Shown here: one piece after another, positions 35,189-48,690 of the stretch
Position numbering within the stretch: position 1 is the first letter of the stretch
How the letters are laid out: each line of letters begins with the position of its first letter
Assembly (NCBI GenBank): GCA_026874595.1
Contig: CM049314.1
Span: 38,547,229 to 38,611,228 of the forward strand
Direction: 5' to 3'
Source: Sipunculus nudus
Lineage: Eukaryota; Annelida; Sipuncula; Golfingiida; Sipunculidae
DNA: 64,000 nucleotides
Notes under the pieces: model-generated
The model's database searches: none
Seen by the model: the letters and a program-made list of their open reading frames with translations, nothing else
What the model was told of the DNA's origin: nothing
Translations under genes and position numbers: made by a program

Positions 35189-35727
35189 CTTGGAAAAAAA
35201 AGGAATTCAAATTTGAATTAGAGAATATTGAACAACATCTCCCATTAGTTCTAGTTGCAAAATTAAACGAAAGAAGGAATGTGATTTTTCATTCCCCTGC
35301 GTAAGAGAACCAAGATATGTACATATCTAAAAGATATATATATATATATATATATAAAGGGGTCCACTCACCTATCTGAGCTTAATAAACTTAATGTAAA
35401 CCCTTGAGGCTTTCATAAAAATAGGCCAGAAAACGTAGATATTACCGCACACAGGCTGCTTGTTTTGTTTATATCAACGTGTTTATAATATGAGGGGTCC
35501 GTCAAAATTATCAAAACAAATTCAACAGAGGCATTTGGCAGCAAGTTACATAAGCCAGAGCTTTGCAAATGGCTTTCAATCTCTGCATATATGCAACCTA
35601 ACCTCTTAGGTTACATGTTTTCCTGTTTGTTACTATTGCTGTGTTTACAAACATGTTATTGATAAACAAGTTCATATATCCTTCACGAAGCCCTAAAAGA
35701 GCTTTTCATAACTAACATTACCCTTAT

Positions 35728-35777
<50 letters not shown>

Positions 35778-36476
35778 GAGGAGGCCGGAAATCACAAATT
35801 CTTTTTTTTTTCAAAAGGTAGATGAATGGGCACCTTTAATTCAAAGAAGAAACTTCTTCGGTTCGTTGAAGAAGCAATTTTCAAGAAGGGGAATTAGCAA
35901 GTGTCAGGCGCGGATCGGGGGGGGGGTCCAGACACACCCCCTCCCCCCCCCCCCCCCTCTCTTAACCAACGAACTTTCTTTTTATGCATGACACCCGTTG
36001 ACCCCTCCCTGCAAAAACAATCCTGGATCTGCGCCTGAATGTTCTTAGTGTTCTACTCTACAGATGGGGGTAACATGACTCGTGTTTCATTATTCCCCCA
36101 TTTATTCGAACTGCATTTTATTCAGTCATAGCAAGTCCGCCAATGTTTGCCTCACTTATTACAAATATCCCTGACATGTGTTGGGTTGGAAATAAATGTT
36201 TCCTACGAAAACTGCGTGTAATTCAAATGTAATCTGAAAAGGGCAAGATTATGGTGGGAAACACAATACATTTTCAATATGTATTGAAATTTCTAACTGA
36301 TGAGGAACGCACCATTAACATGATGCGAAACTTCTGAGTGCTTTACCTTTCTTGGGTTGATTAGTCTGGTCCCAGATCCGGAGAACGCCCAAGGCTAACA
36401 GGACAACCAGCGCCACGTTACGGATGAAAATATCACTAGGATGAGCAGTGCTGCTCCGTCCAAAGAGGAGACCCAT
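34242..36476 (-). CDS. Innexin-like (innexin/pannexin superfamily) channel protein, two coding exons
   Basis: Exons on the minus strand are 36476-36347 and 35188-34242, joined in phase 1, giving 358 residues. Known role: innexins form gap junctions or single-membrane channels in invertebrates. Seen: four hydrophobic segments at about residues 15-35, 113-132, 167-188 and 247-270. Loop 1 has Cys50 and Cys68 in SCWTPSQFTDAHTNYVTRKC. YYTW (102-105) stands where innexins have YYQW. Loop 2 carries CDFDIRQLGNIRRFTVQC (214-231), a close match to the innexin C-D-F-x-(I/V)-R...N-x-x-R-x-T-V-Q-C motif. An N-glycosylation site (Asn86) lies in loop 1. After the second loop motif the usual innexin sequence is replaced by a proline-rich stretch with Cys243. 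Without it this would be an ordinary, slightly short innexin. Confidence 0.8.
35189..36346 (-). other. Innexin-like intron
   Basis: 1.16 kb intron, donor AAAG/GTAAAG and acceptor CCAAG. It holds two (AT)n tracts (35335-35356, 35731-35774) and poly-G/poly-C runs near 35917-35957. Nothing coding. Confidence 0.8.
36347..36476 (-). CDS. Innexin-like exon 1
   Basis: The start AACCATGG is a strong initiation context. It encodes MGLLFGRSSTAHPSDIFIRN and the first membrane segment up to NQPKK. An acceptor-like CTATTTTAG lies 11 bases upstream of the ATG, so a 5' untranslated exon further upstream is likely. Confidence 0.82.
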
Positions 36477-36649
36477 GGTTCAGGAACCTAAAATAGCATG
36501 GTGTGAATTTTATTAAAATATTTGTTCAACAACTTGGATCTCAAACTTAGAGCACTAAAAATCGCAATATAAATACGATAGATTATAGTTTAAGGATTGA
36601 AAACTCTCCCAAATACGACCATTTTTCCAATTGATTATATATCCTGTAG

Positions 36650-36651
<2 letters not shown>

Positions 36652-36721
<70 letters not shown>
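36652..36721. repeat. (AT)n microsatellite
   Basis: Uninterrupted AT tract about 175 bp upstream of the innexin-like start codon. Confidence 0.95.
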
Positions 36722-36723
<2 letters not shown>

Positions 36724-37380
36724 TCTTGTTCATCTCATATACCAGTGTGATGACCCCTTCAAGAGCAAACAGTTTTAATGAGGTTATAGCTACGTCGAAG
36801 TTGTTATTGTGGATGTTAATCAGGAGTCCATTAATTCAAAAAGTTGGATAGAAGAGGCATTTCTTAATGAGATATTGACCGGATAATCAAAACTGAAAAT
36901 AGAAAAAAATACTAATACATTTATGTGCTCTGAATCAGCTTCAAGACAAATAAATGTGCTTTCTAATCGCTTTTTTTTTTAGTAAATAATATAAAAACAT
37001 TTTAATCTTGTTACAAAAGATATTAACAACGATAACATGAGGCAAAATGCAATACTCTTGGATACTGTTATTATTCAAAAAGTTCTGTAACGCAATTTAT
37101 AAACAAAGTCATAAGGCAGTGATTACATTCTGTTCTAGTATCTCCACTTTATATCCAACGTTGAAAACAACGCAACTTCCATAGTAAAATAAAATTCTTT
37201 CTCTGTCCTGTTTAATTTTATTTCTATGAGTTTACAGCGGCTTGATATTTAACCGTTGCCCTTTGATACTGTCATAGCGGCAGTTGCAGTGGCACCAACA
37301 TTTTATTATTTGTTTTCCTACTGCCATAGCGTACATCAAATTTTGGAATGAATGTAACAATTTTCAAATAGAACTCCCAG

Positions 37381-37382
<2 letters not shown>

Positions 37383-37467
<85 letters not shown>
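37383..37467. repeat. (TA)n microsatellite
   Basis: TA tract with one ACATA interruption. Confidence 0.95.
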
Positions 37468-37470
<3 letters not shown>

Positions 37471-38263
37471 TACTAGAGATCAAATCCCGTTACAAATATT
37501 GACAGCGCATTTTGATGTGACCACATTGTAATGGTTACCACAGAGTCCACTAGAGGTCGCCCTTGCACGGTTCAGTGGTGTTAGTGGAGAGACTCTCGAA
37601 AGTCAATGCTCACGAATTAAATATAAAGGCCATGATATTTCCATTTATAGGAATAGGTTAAAAGTAGTCGTTTCCTGCCTTTTATTCCTTCGGGATTTAA
37701 ATGCCGTTTAGGCCTTAATTGGTGACCGATATACGAAAGGACCAAAACTGATGATGTATTTGTTTTCAATTTATTAAAACGTTTAATTATGTTAACATCG
37801 TTCAATTATTTAAATATTGTACACTGGCAGGCATATATGTTAACGAGGGCCAATTTTATATTTTAGATTTCATGACCGTTCAGAAACGATCGGTTCAGAA
37901 GCCTGAAACAGAAGAATCTGATTTTTATGACAGGAGCATGGTTAATTTGTTTTGCCTCTTAGTCCGAAGAAAATGAGACACCATGACCTAAGTTTGGCTT
38001 CAAAGTATATTTCATTAAACCCTATCCAGGTTGTACGGTGACAATGTGACCTGCGCTAAAGGAAAGGCGGACGGTCCGACCAAAGGACGATGGGCAAAAT
38101 CTAACTGCAAGAGCTCAGCAAGACTTATAGTCAACTGAGCTCAAAGCAAACAATAGCGGAGTCAGATAAAAACGCGACTACAAAATATATATAGGCCTAC
38201 TCATTTATTCGACTCGTAGTCAAGAGCAGTCAATATTTAGTTAAAACACGCGCGTTCGATAAC

Positions 38264-38267
<4 letters not shown>

Positions 38268-38307
<40 letters not shown>

Positions 38308-38311
38308 GAGA
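38268..38311. repeat. (GA)n microsatellite
   Basis: GA tract with a single GGG interruption. Confidence 0.95.
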
Positions 38312-38504
38312 ACTAATTAAATGCTCTAATGAAAACATTGGGTTGCCAATTCCTTTTTGGTAGACCGTGATGCGTCTCTATGATAAACAAACGTTCATCC
38401 TAAAGAAAATAAGCATGCATGGTCTTCCTTTCAGTTTCAGCATGCTTATTGGACATAAAAACATGCCTGACACTCACAATACAATACCGACGTTCAAGTG
38501 GCAG

Positions 38505-38612
38505 ACAGAGCCATTCCCGCCCTCTAACATTAGAGAGTATACGACCAGCTCACTGGTTGTTGGCGCCATTCCGGCCCGCTAACATTAGCGACCAGGTCAC
38601 TGGCTATTGAGC
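38505..38612. repeat. Two-unit tandem repeat of about 55 bp
   Basis: Unit 1 has GCCATTCCCGCC..CTAACATTAG..CGACCAGCTCACTGG. Unit 2 has GCCATTCCGGCC..CTAACATTAGCGACCAGGTCACTGG. Confidence 0.8.
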
Positions 38613-38983
38613 TTACCAGTCAAATTATCAGTGCTTTCTGAGTCGGGTTTTCACGGCTACGTGGCAGGCTGCCGCTAGAAGCAAAAATGCTGGTATCATA
38701 CCAGACATAATTAACATACCAAGCAAATAGGCTACTTATTACGCGATAGGTGATTAGTTTATACCAACAGTCCTTTCGACTGTCATGAATAAAAAGTATA
38801 TGAATGCACACAGACTCACCGAAAAAGGGGAACATTGAGAGGAGACGAAGGCAAACCACGACCGAAGTATTGATTGATGGGCGGAAATATTATGTGGGAT
38901 ATTGCTGATAAAGATAATCTCAATATATTGGGGACATAAAGGAACATGTTGAGCTACAGAAACAATAAAATGTTTGTACTTAC

Positions 38984-39290
38984 ACAGTAACTGTTGAGAC
39001 ACGAAAAAGACGCCTTGAACAGCTTTTGTCGCAATGACGCTTGACAAAGGACGCGCACTGCCACAAAGAGGCCCAGTGTGACTGACCCTGCCTGGCCCGC
39101 TGTAGGATGCCGGTGTCAGCGTTAGTGAGCGCAAGGTCGGGAATGTGTACGTGCACCAGACAGGCCAACACAGTGTGTGTGAACCAAACAGGGCTATCAT
39201 AATTAGTACCAGGCGTCCCGGCCCACCCTACCCAAACGCCAGCTACTCTCCAAGCAATGGCTGTATAGCCATCGTCGTCCTGCGCGACCT
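38984..39290 (-). other. Duplicated putative leader exon, copy B
   Basis: On the minus strand it ends TTACTGT/GTAAGTAC, a strong donor after 38984, matching copy A at 25559. It lies 2.5 kb upstream of the innexin-like exon 1, which is preceded by an acceptor, so splicing into that gene is plausible. Open frames across it are not preserved in copy A. Confidence 0.45.
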
Positions 39291-41548
39291 TTGCCGTACA
39301 CATTTAAGATGAACATACCAAGAAATTGATTAAGCCACGCGGGACAAAAAGTGTGTCAAAGTATACAAATTCTGTAATTACATCACACGTCAGTTCCATA
39401 TACCAGAACAAAGACGGCTTTAATTCTTGGCCTGACAAATGTCTACGTTCACTTTTTTTTAAATTTGAAATTACATATCCCCTGATACTATGGGTGACTT
39501 TACGGTCTGGCAATTATAAAGGACCATTTAAACAAAGGCCATGTGGTGATCTAGATCACCTCAACAATTTAAACGGATTGTTCCTAGTGGGTTACAGTAA
39601 ACTTCTAAATAATCACCTTACATTTAAAAACCACGAACTTTTAAAACCACGATATTTTCTGATTCCACAGCAATTTGCTAACAGCAAGGCCAACCAACTA
39701 ATTAACCAACGATAAAAAAACACATCTCAAGGAAGAAGTACTGTGGTTGCCTTTATATTGGCGGGGCTGAATTTTCGCGGTTTTTATATTTTTAAAAGTT
39801 TCACGGGGTTCCTTTTTCGCGCTCTATCATTGGTCTAGTAGTATATTTCATTATCAAAAATAGTTTCATTTACCGGTGATTTCACTATTATCTAGGTCTC
39901 CTATTTCTCTGTCCGGATATCGCATGTTCGAACATTCACAGACGGCTAAGCCGACGCCTGCGGGAAGAATTGACCCCGATGGCTGTAATTAGCGCAGGGC
40001 CGAGGCTCATTAAAAACAACTCAAATGTTATTAAGGTGTGTCGAGAAACCAACCTGTAACTACAAAACGGTATATTAAGTTTGTTTAGGGAAACTGTCTT
40101 GATAAGGGTATCTTACTCCTGTTAATTAAAAGTCGAGTCGTAATCACCTGCTCAACCAACAAGGGACGCCTGCAGGTAGCCCCCTTGTTTCAGTATCAAA
40201 TGCAGGGATGTGCCCAGAATAATTTGAATGCCGTTTATATATGTTGCTAATTACTTCCATATAGGTGGAAGAAGGAACCGTATTCAGTTTCTCACGGTTA
40301 AAATCTGAAGCAAAACATAATATTCCACTGTTTTAAGGCACTTTGGCCCCAACATGAACTGCGACCTTTCAAATATATTCAAAACTCACGTCATCACTAG
40401 CCAATCATACATCGTTTGGCGCGTCATGATTTCACAGAATTAGTCTTTTATACAATTACAAGGTGGCGCAACCCTAGCGGCTATGTTCACTACTTTAGTG
40501 GCAAATTTTATTCATTAACATGACTAAATACGGCACAATGTGAACGAGTACCTTCTACTCAATATTCATTTTTAAGCGGCACTAGATGTCATCTAACTTG
40601 GCACACATACACGTAATTTTTAAATATTACTGCCCAGCGGGCATTGACACTTTCCAGTCATGTGCCGGGGGGAAAGGAATAACTCCCGGGCGCGTCCGCC
40701 GGAGTTAGCACGCACCTGCAAAGGGTCCCAGTTTTTTGCATCAAAGCCAACCGATATTATTTAAAATGGGCCCAGCATTCTCCCTAAATCATTTATCGTA
40801 TATGCACCAGGCTTGATGGACAATCACTACATTGCTGAAGATAAATATCAACTGTCGCAAACTATCGGCAGCTTCTAAAATTAATGATTATGGTCTGGTA
40901 TATGTGCATTCAAAACTGCGCGGTTTCATTTTCGCGGTCAGGGAGCGACCGCGAATATCGCGAATTTGAAACCACCGCAAATAAGAAGACAACCACAGTA
41001 TATACAGCGAAGGATTAAGCGGACAAAGGACATGATCACTGACTGACTGACTGAAGATGTTTTTTTGCTTTATCGAGCAGCTAATTAATAGGTTGCTGTG
41101 GACAAGACCCTCGCCCTGCGTGCTCCTTAAGCGGTTTTTTGAATTGTTTAGAGGCCGCTACACGTGATGCCACAAAGCCAAGCAGGGGGGCCGAGAGAGA
41201 CCGCCACTATATCCGTACCGAGAATCCAGAAGATAGAGAAGAGTCGAAAGGGAGAGATCTAGACACTGCAGCGCTGACATATCCTCACCAAGTTATCTCA
41301 CCGTCGCAGGGACATGATCCCATTACACGCTGGTGTGTGTCTCTTTTGTTTGAACACCTGCTACTGACAGAATATACGCATACGTACAATGAATCACATC
41401 AGCCCCGGCAACTGGTGGTCGTTTTGATAAGTGTGTGGTGCCTGTTACTTACACATTTACCGCGCGGGGCCGGTTCTACCATTCGGTCAAGGGACAGACA
41501 CAAGAGTGACCGTTACCCTATGACCCTGACCCAGACAGGCGTGTAGCC

Positions 41549-41593
41549 CGTGTGTGTGTGTGTGTGTTGGGGGGGGGGGGGGGGGGGGGGGGT
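41549..41593. repeat. (GT)n then poly-G tract
   Basis: A GT tract is followed by a run of more than 20 G. Confidence 0.9.
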
Positions 41594-42266
41594 AACCATG
41601 GGTTCGGTAACAATGTAAGTTGCACCAGCTGACCCCAAGCCGGTTTTCCATTGAGCCACACATGCATGGCTCGATCCGTATTTACATGCCCAACACAATA
41701 CACGATAAAAACCAGTCCCATCGCTATAGCAATAAAAGAACATAAAAAGCAAAACTATATGCATATCACATTCTTGGCTCAGAGCGACAATTGCCATACA
41801 CTCTATACTAACGTTCACCCTCATTATAATTCAGCAGAGACCACAATTTTTTGGTTACTTGGAATTTTCCCGAGGATTTCATAGCAAGAATGTGCTAATT
41901 AAATTAATATTTATAGCCCCTCTTTGAAAAAGCATCTTAGTTTATATGGCGAATCCTGTCGACCGGTTTATTAGAGTATGGTATGAATATTATAAGAGCA
42001 CACAATATCGGGTGCAATTTTACACACGCATACTCAAAGCCAGCGCAACGACAATTTGCGACAGTAGACACTTTTGCCCCTTCCCTAAAATTGCAGACTC
42101 TGATATAAAAAACTCACAAAATACTTTTTAAAAAATGTATGTAAAAAATAAACTTTGATTAAAGCAGAGTAGTCATTTTTTTCGTACATGTATATATATT
42201 TATATAGAAACAAATGCGCAGTATAGATGATTATAAAACAAACAGCAGGTCGCCAATCTGCTGAGT

Positions 42267-42386
<120 letters not shown>

Positions 42387-43199
42387 TGGGATCAACACCA
42401 AAATCGAATCGAATCTTCCTCGGACCATACATTTGACGATATTCCTTTGGTAGTGATAGTGATTGCATGTGTTATTTTCTAAATAAAAACACACACACAA
42501 ACACACATGTATGGGAACAATCGCATACCCTACCTACAGATTCTAAATGAATATACAGATAGAAATATTTATATTGTAAAATGTCGAAAAGAGATTAGTA
42601 TATTCCATTGACCCTTTTCTGTGTTGTGAGGGCGTTTCGAAATCCTCCTCCTCGGATTACTTTCATTATCCCACTAACTGGAACATGTCTGCCCCGAGAA
42701 CCACTGTGATCTGTTTCTCGGCACATTTATCATCCCTTATATCAACAAACATATTGGGCGGGACCACGTACCCCAAACAATGGCCGTGCTGGTATTACCA
42801 AAAAGGCACCAGACGGACACTCACTGCTTGGCAACTACTCGTACAGGCGCTGCCATCTGGCGACAAAGTTTATAACTATCCAGCATAGATGTGTCTTGGC
42901 TAGATATTTTATTTTACATTATTACGTGGCGACTAGTGCCTTAAGTCATACATTAATTTACATTCACCTTGATCATAAATCAACTGAGAATCCTAATTTT
43001 TTTCTTTTTACTGATATACGGTTATCATTGAAGATCTCCTTGCAAGAATTCTTGACTCATTTTTTTAAAATTTATATCATGATAGTTTATATATCGAATT
43101 TGCGGACCGACAGATTTACTTTCTTTAGAACGGTTAAGCTCATTTTTCGTTTTCAGTTTAAATATTTCTGTCATATTATGTTTATACATAAATATGGAT

Positions 43200-44110
43200 T
43201 AGGTCTATTCAAATTCGGGTCATGACCTTAACCATGAAAGTGGCAGTGACCTTGAATATTTCCAATTTTGTGAATATCACACAACACCTAAAATATCTAA
43301 ATCAATGTTGCATGGATTGGTAAAAAAAAGTTGACCTAAGATCTTGCACAGCTTTGTCTTGTACTGGAGTCTGATGGCGCCATATATTATCCTTTCTTGT
43401 TTACAGGCTTTCTTATACCCCTATTATTGCAGCTTTACAGTACTTTGAGTATTATAAGTTAAAATCTAATGGACATCTTTCATATTATGTATTGATGTTG
43501 GGTCATAGGATGAGATTTATTTAAACTGGGGTCATTCTCTTTACTATGAGAATGGCCTTGTACTTGAATATTTCCATATTTGACGAAAAAAAAAATTAAA
43601 GTTGATAGATGTATCTTTCTAAAAATCAAAATGAAATATGCCGGATGATAAGTTGTTGAAAGAGTTTTAAAACCTTTGCCTTCAAGGTCATATATGCCGA
43701 AATATAAGATTTTTGTGAACCCCATAACTTTGGAAGAGGCCTATCTTTTTTCTTCAACTGTGACACACAGATTGTGTTCACCAAGATGTCAGACATGTTT
43801 GAAGACTGGTCACATTTCCAGTTCACATCTGTGGAATCAGAAGATTATTTCGTTGACCCCATATTTTTTTTTACGTATCCTTTCTTCTAATTTGATACAC
43901 ACATTGTTTCCAGCACGATTTCAGACATGTTCGAACACTTGAATTCTTGAGCTTGGTCCTCATGGTCAAATCTACTAATACACTGAAAACGTAGGGTTGT
44001 CTAATCGACAACTTTAGGGTTGTCAAATTATCAATTTGAGAACCATCTAGGGTGGTCAAAAGGGTTGTCAAATTGTTGCTGTGACAACCTATGGGTTGTC
44101 ATTGACCTTT
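43200..44110. repeat. Diverged internal repeats with TTGTCAAA words
   Basis: Two related blocks (for example GACCTTGAATATTTCCA near 43249 versus TTGTACTTGAATATTTCCATA near 43558, in part; and CAGACATGTTTGAAGACTGG near 43791 versus CAGACATGTTCGAACACTTG near 43923). A short block at 43990-44110 follows with five GGGTTGTC or GGGTGGTC words in mixed orientation. Confidence 0.5.
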
Positions 44111-44139
44111 CTGGTTAACCCGTATTAACCCTCCCTCTC

Positions 44140-44201
44140 TATCGCTCTCTTTTTCTCTCTCTCTCTCTCTATATATATATACACACACACTCACACACAC
44201 A

Positions 44202-44240
<39 letters not shown>

Positions 44241-44241
44241 T
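44140..44241. repeat. Compound microsatellite (CT)n-(TA)n-(CA)n-(TA)n-(AAT)n
   Basis: Five simple motifs in direct succession. Confidence 0.95.
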
Positions 44242-46952
44242 ACAGACATGTTCAAGTAGAACGTATATTTATTAAAACCAAGTGGTCGTGAAACTTGTGA
44301 TACGTGTTTTTGTCTGCAACCGTTTTTCGACTGATTATTCCTTACAATGTTGACAGGGTTCTGTCTGAGTGTGTTTCAGTGTTCACATAAAGAGTAAATG
44401 TGTAGCTTTATTGTATCGTCATCCACCTCGGCTTATATATATAGAGAATTTTTTTTCCGCATAACTTTTGAAGTACTGCATCCGTTTCCTTATTATTTGA
44501 AAAAAAATATCACCAATATTTCGAATTTTATTCAGGACTAGTTACCTTAACCTTGGTTTTTCAAGGTCAAATCTGAAGAAACATAGGACTTTTGTAAACA
44601 ATAAGATTTGAATAAATGACTATTTTTCTTCAAATTTGAAGATTTTAGGCTGACAAATTGTGGTAGAGGAATTTAATGACATATGTGTAGTTTACAAAAT
44701 CTTATATTATCTCATCAATATTCACTGAGGGGCATATATATATATATATATATTTAGTATATATACATATATATGCGTGTGTGTATGTATGTATCCGATG
44801 ACACATATATCTAAATCAGGACCGAAGTGTTTTGGCCTGTGCACGGTTAATATCCTAAATTGTGTATATTAATGTCGACAGAAACAATGGCGGAACATAC
44901 CCTCACAGGGGGCATAATAGGACAGCATTTATTACCTGTTAACCTGAAAACCAGTAGGACTTTGTTCAGCTTTACCCTTGACCTTACATTCAATAGAAAT
45001 CTTCCGCTATTAGTATGTGAACAATTTATGTGAAAGATGGAGGATTTGCGAAAAAAAAAAATTGTTTGGTGTAAAACAAACTTTATTTACAAGCCTTGGA
45101 ACAAGTTTGTTCGGTGATCGTTACCTTTAACTCTGTAACATCAAAATGAATATCGGTTTTCCCTATTGGTAGATGATTTATAAGTGAAAACAATTTATAC
45201 GTTTATATCGGTGGTTACTGTGACCTTGACCTTTGACACAATGACCTGAAAATCGATACGTTTCTTTCTCTGTAAGTAGCATTTAGCCTAGCCGTAAGTG
45301 AATGAAAAATAGCTTAGGATTGATTCACAATCTTTATAAAAACGTGGATCATGTGACCTTGAGTACTGACCGTATGACCGCAAAACCGATACAGACGCAC
45401 GAACGGAGGCATTAGTATATCTGTTTATTATTGTATTACGTTAAAGATAGGGTATGTTGGTATGTCTATATATCTACATCCATATAAAGAATGTCTGATA
45501 TATTTACATTTATACACCACGAATTGTGTTGGTTAATAATGATGTCGTACAAAAAGTCCCTGCATCTCATGATCGACAAAATATAAACTGGCCTGGGAAT
45601 TCCATAAGAACACACGACCAGGGGCTGTTTGTGGGTTGCTGTTGCCCCTCTACAGATAAGCTACCATTCAAGACGTATACTATCGCATTTCAAGGCTGAG
45701 GGCGTCCTGTTTCGCCGAAGGCTGAATAAAAAAGTAACACACTCTCACAAACAGCCGTGACCTGGTATTTTCGATCCCGCCACTGGCACACGTTCAGTAC
45801 GGTAAAGTAAATTCCCATTTGGACCTTGGCCTCTTACTGATAAAGAACGATTTGTTTCAAGCAATGTTATTTTGCCGTTACAGCATTCTGGGAAACTAAC
45901 GATGTCAAAAATGCCCGTGAAAGAGGCCGCAAGTGATAAAGCTTGGTATAATCGCACAATCCAACATCTCTATGTAAGCGGGTATCTTCAGTAAGATCGT
46001 CTTATATATAGTGTCGCGGTCGGCTATATGAACTTAAGAGCGACTCCTGAGGTTACACGTCGGACACTTCATGAGGACTAACTCCTTCACAGGAGGTTAT
46101 GTTTACGCCTTTTTCGTATGCTCGTTTGCTGGTCTGTGTCTGCTCAGAGAATTACAGAATAATCGACTGAACTTATTGTGGAGGAATGGACATGATGCAA
46201 GAAGACACCGTTAAGGTAGCACAATTTAATATAGACCCCTATATCCCAAATCAGTCCAGGAGATGTTTTAAATTCATATTAGACCCATAAAGTTATATTA
46301 AATCAGGTTCGCTGCTCTTTTTGGTGATATATATATATATAAAAAAATCATTCATTGTCATATGAAATTTTTAGGTTAACTATTTATTTCTTAATTTCTA
46401 AACAGTAAGTCACAAGTCACTTTGAGGGGACATGTATTAATCTACATAAAAATGTCCCAAAAGTTATTTTTGGTTCATTTTTCCTTTAACATGTCGAAAG
46501 ACCTTTAAAGTGAAATTTTAAACTTTGACTTAAAGAAAAAATAAAAATTTCAGTTTTAAACAAGAAAGATGCATAGTAGAGGTAACAGTGTGGATTCAAA
46601 TAAGGGGGCGGTTCAAATGGGGTTGCATCGAAATGGTTGTAGTTTATGTACTTCACTGATTGCATGCTATTCATATTTATGTTAGCCAACAGTAAACAAT
46701 GTTAGTTAATAAAAAAATCACAGCATATAATGATAAATTACTGTTTAAGACTAATAATAACCTCAAACAGTGCAAGCATATTACTCTTTCGTTTTGCATA
46801 TTAAAATATGTGTTTGAAACTTATGGTTTTTTTTTTATTTAACTGTTTATTGGTACCGCTATTGAAACGTGAAATTCTTCCTGGTATAAATCTAGGCAAA
46901 ACTGAACATAAATATCCAGTGGCGTCAATTTATCTTCCAGAGTGGGTCGGGG

Positions 46953-47007
<55 letters not shown>

Positions 47008-47040
47008 AAAAAAATGATGAAAAGGTACAACTGTATATAA

Positions 47041-47096
<56 letters not shown>
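46953..47096. repeat. Two (AT)n tracts with a (GT)n tract
   Basis: AT at 46955-47004 and 47046-47076, then GT to about 47096. Confidence 0.95.
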
Positions 47097-47494
47097 ATAT
47101 TTATATACAGTTATATATATTTACACCTTTTTTAACGTCTGTATGATACATTTCAATTATCTCTACTTAACCACATTTCGATGTATAACAATTTATTACA
47201 AGGTTTTAGAAAATAAGGTATTATGTTTCCAGCATATGTTTATTCTAAACCAGGCTTAGATATAATATTTTATATAGTGAACTCGTAAATGGAACCAAAA
47301 TCTATAATTTTATTTATTACTATATATCATTTGCAATATATAAATAATGTTCTATGAATATTGTGTATGTGGGGGGGATGATTACATTGACCATCCCCCT
47401 CTTGACAAATTCGGGGAATATATACCCCCACCCCATATCCCCCTATACGCCCCTGTTAAAATCCATCATAATATCAATCTTATTTTAGAACAGA

Positions 47495-48001
47495 ATGGAT
47501 ACTTTGGAAAACTCAGCGGTAGAGGAAATTGTGACGATTGGACCAAGGTGTTCGCATTGCGCATGCGCAAGGCATGCCTCGGAGTCAAGCGCAGAATCTG
47601 AAGGCACCGTCGCTTCAACGACAACAATACTGCCACCAATACCTGAACAGTATGGAAGAGAAATCGAAAGTCCCCCAACACCTAAAGTTATGCAAACATC
47701 ACCTAGTACACAAGGCACGGACTGCAACAAATGTGTTTGCATTGCCAGTATTATCATGACTGTTCTCGTATTCAGCGCTTTGTCCGCATGCTTGGTTTTC
47801 TTCGTGAATTTCTACGACAAATATAACCAACCCAAGTACAAACTGTGCTTCCCGTGCAAAGTTGGTGGAGAATCCGAGCGGCGTTTTACAGACAGTGATC
47901 CCTCTATTGAGCGGACAGAGGCTCTTACCGACAGAAACGCCAACGGGATGACCATGTGTTGTTCGAGAAATAGACGCCAAGATGGAGTGATGGAGAGTCA
48001 G
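47495..48001 (+). CDS. TNF ligand copy 1, exon 1
   Basis: ATG follows the acceptor TTATTTTAG/AACAG; copy 2 has the same arrangement. It encodes the cytoplasmic part, the membrane segment and most of the stalk, ending MESQ before GTCATT in phase 0. The frame runs on four codons to a stop, so reading through gives a secreted-domain-less stub. Confidence 0.88.
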
Positions 48002-48651
48002 GTCATTAATGCATAATCATGCATTTTGATTCATATTTATTATAGTTATGTGCTGTTTATAAGAACGAAATACCACTCTTATTTAAGCAATTATGTGATA
48101 CGATCTCTTGATTTTTGTTTAAGCCTAAAGTCAGATATATACGGTTTCATAGTGGTTTTAGTCATTACCGTTTGATAAGCTTGATTTAGAAACAATTAAT
48201 TACAAAAGGGTATTTATATATGATTTCAAACTGTTCAGTTTATACATTCTTTGTTCAGAAACTCGCAATCACTCATTTATAACTATGTAAGTTTTCATTG
48301 AACTTTAGAGTACTTAAAAAAAGCGAACATTATTAAATTTGATAACATTACATATGATTGCAACGAATTTACAAACAATTAGCAAGTCTAAATTAAAATT
48401 GTACTACGCTGTTGACGTTAATTTAATCCTAACTATACTCAAGAAATTCAATAAAATGACATTTAAATTCTTTACGTCATATAAGTATGACATTACCTCC
48501 TGAAATACGTCCACATATATGTACATGGAATCAGAAGGAATGTATGGATAACAGATCGATGTTCGTGAAAAAAATGTTGGTGTTTAACTAATGGAGTCTC
48601 AACACACAATTATATTGACAATGTTTCACTAGTGATTGCGAAATCCTTTTG

Positions 48652-48690
<39 letters not shown>

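Larger units (their letters stand above)
36477..38983. other. Upstream region of the innexin-like gene, no coding sequence
   Basis: Contains (AT)n tracts at 36652-36721 and 37383-37467, a GA tract at 38268-38311, a GGACGG-tail relic at about 38060-38150 and a short tandem repeat at 38500-38610. No gene seen. Confidence 0.65.

Noticed and set aside
38754-39303. Two overlapping minus-strand frames of 107 and 148 codons
   Set aside because: The duplicated copy near 25.6 kb has stops and shifts in these frames, so a non-coding leader exon is preferred.
41139-41546. A 135-codon open frame
   Set aside because: No family resemblance; the matching stretch near 25.9 kb does not keep the frame.
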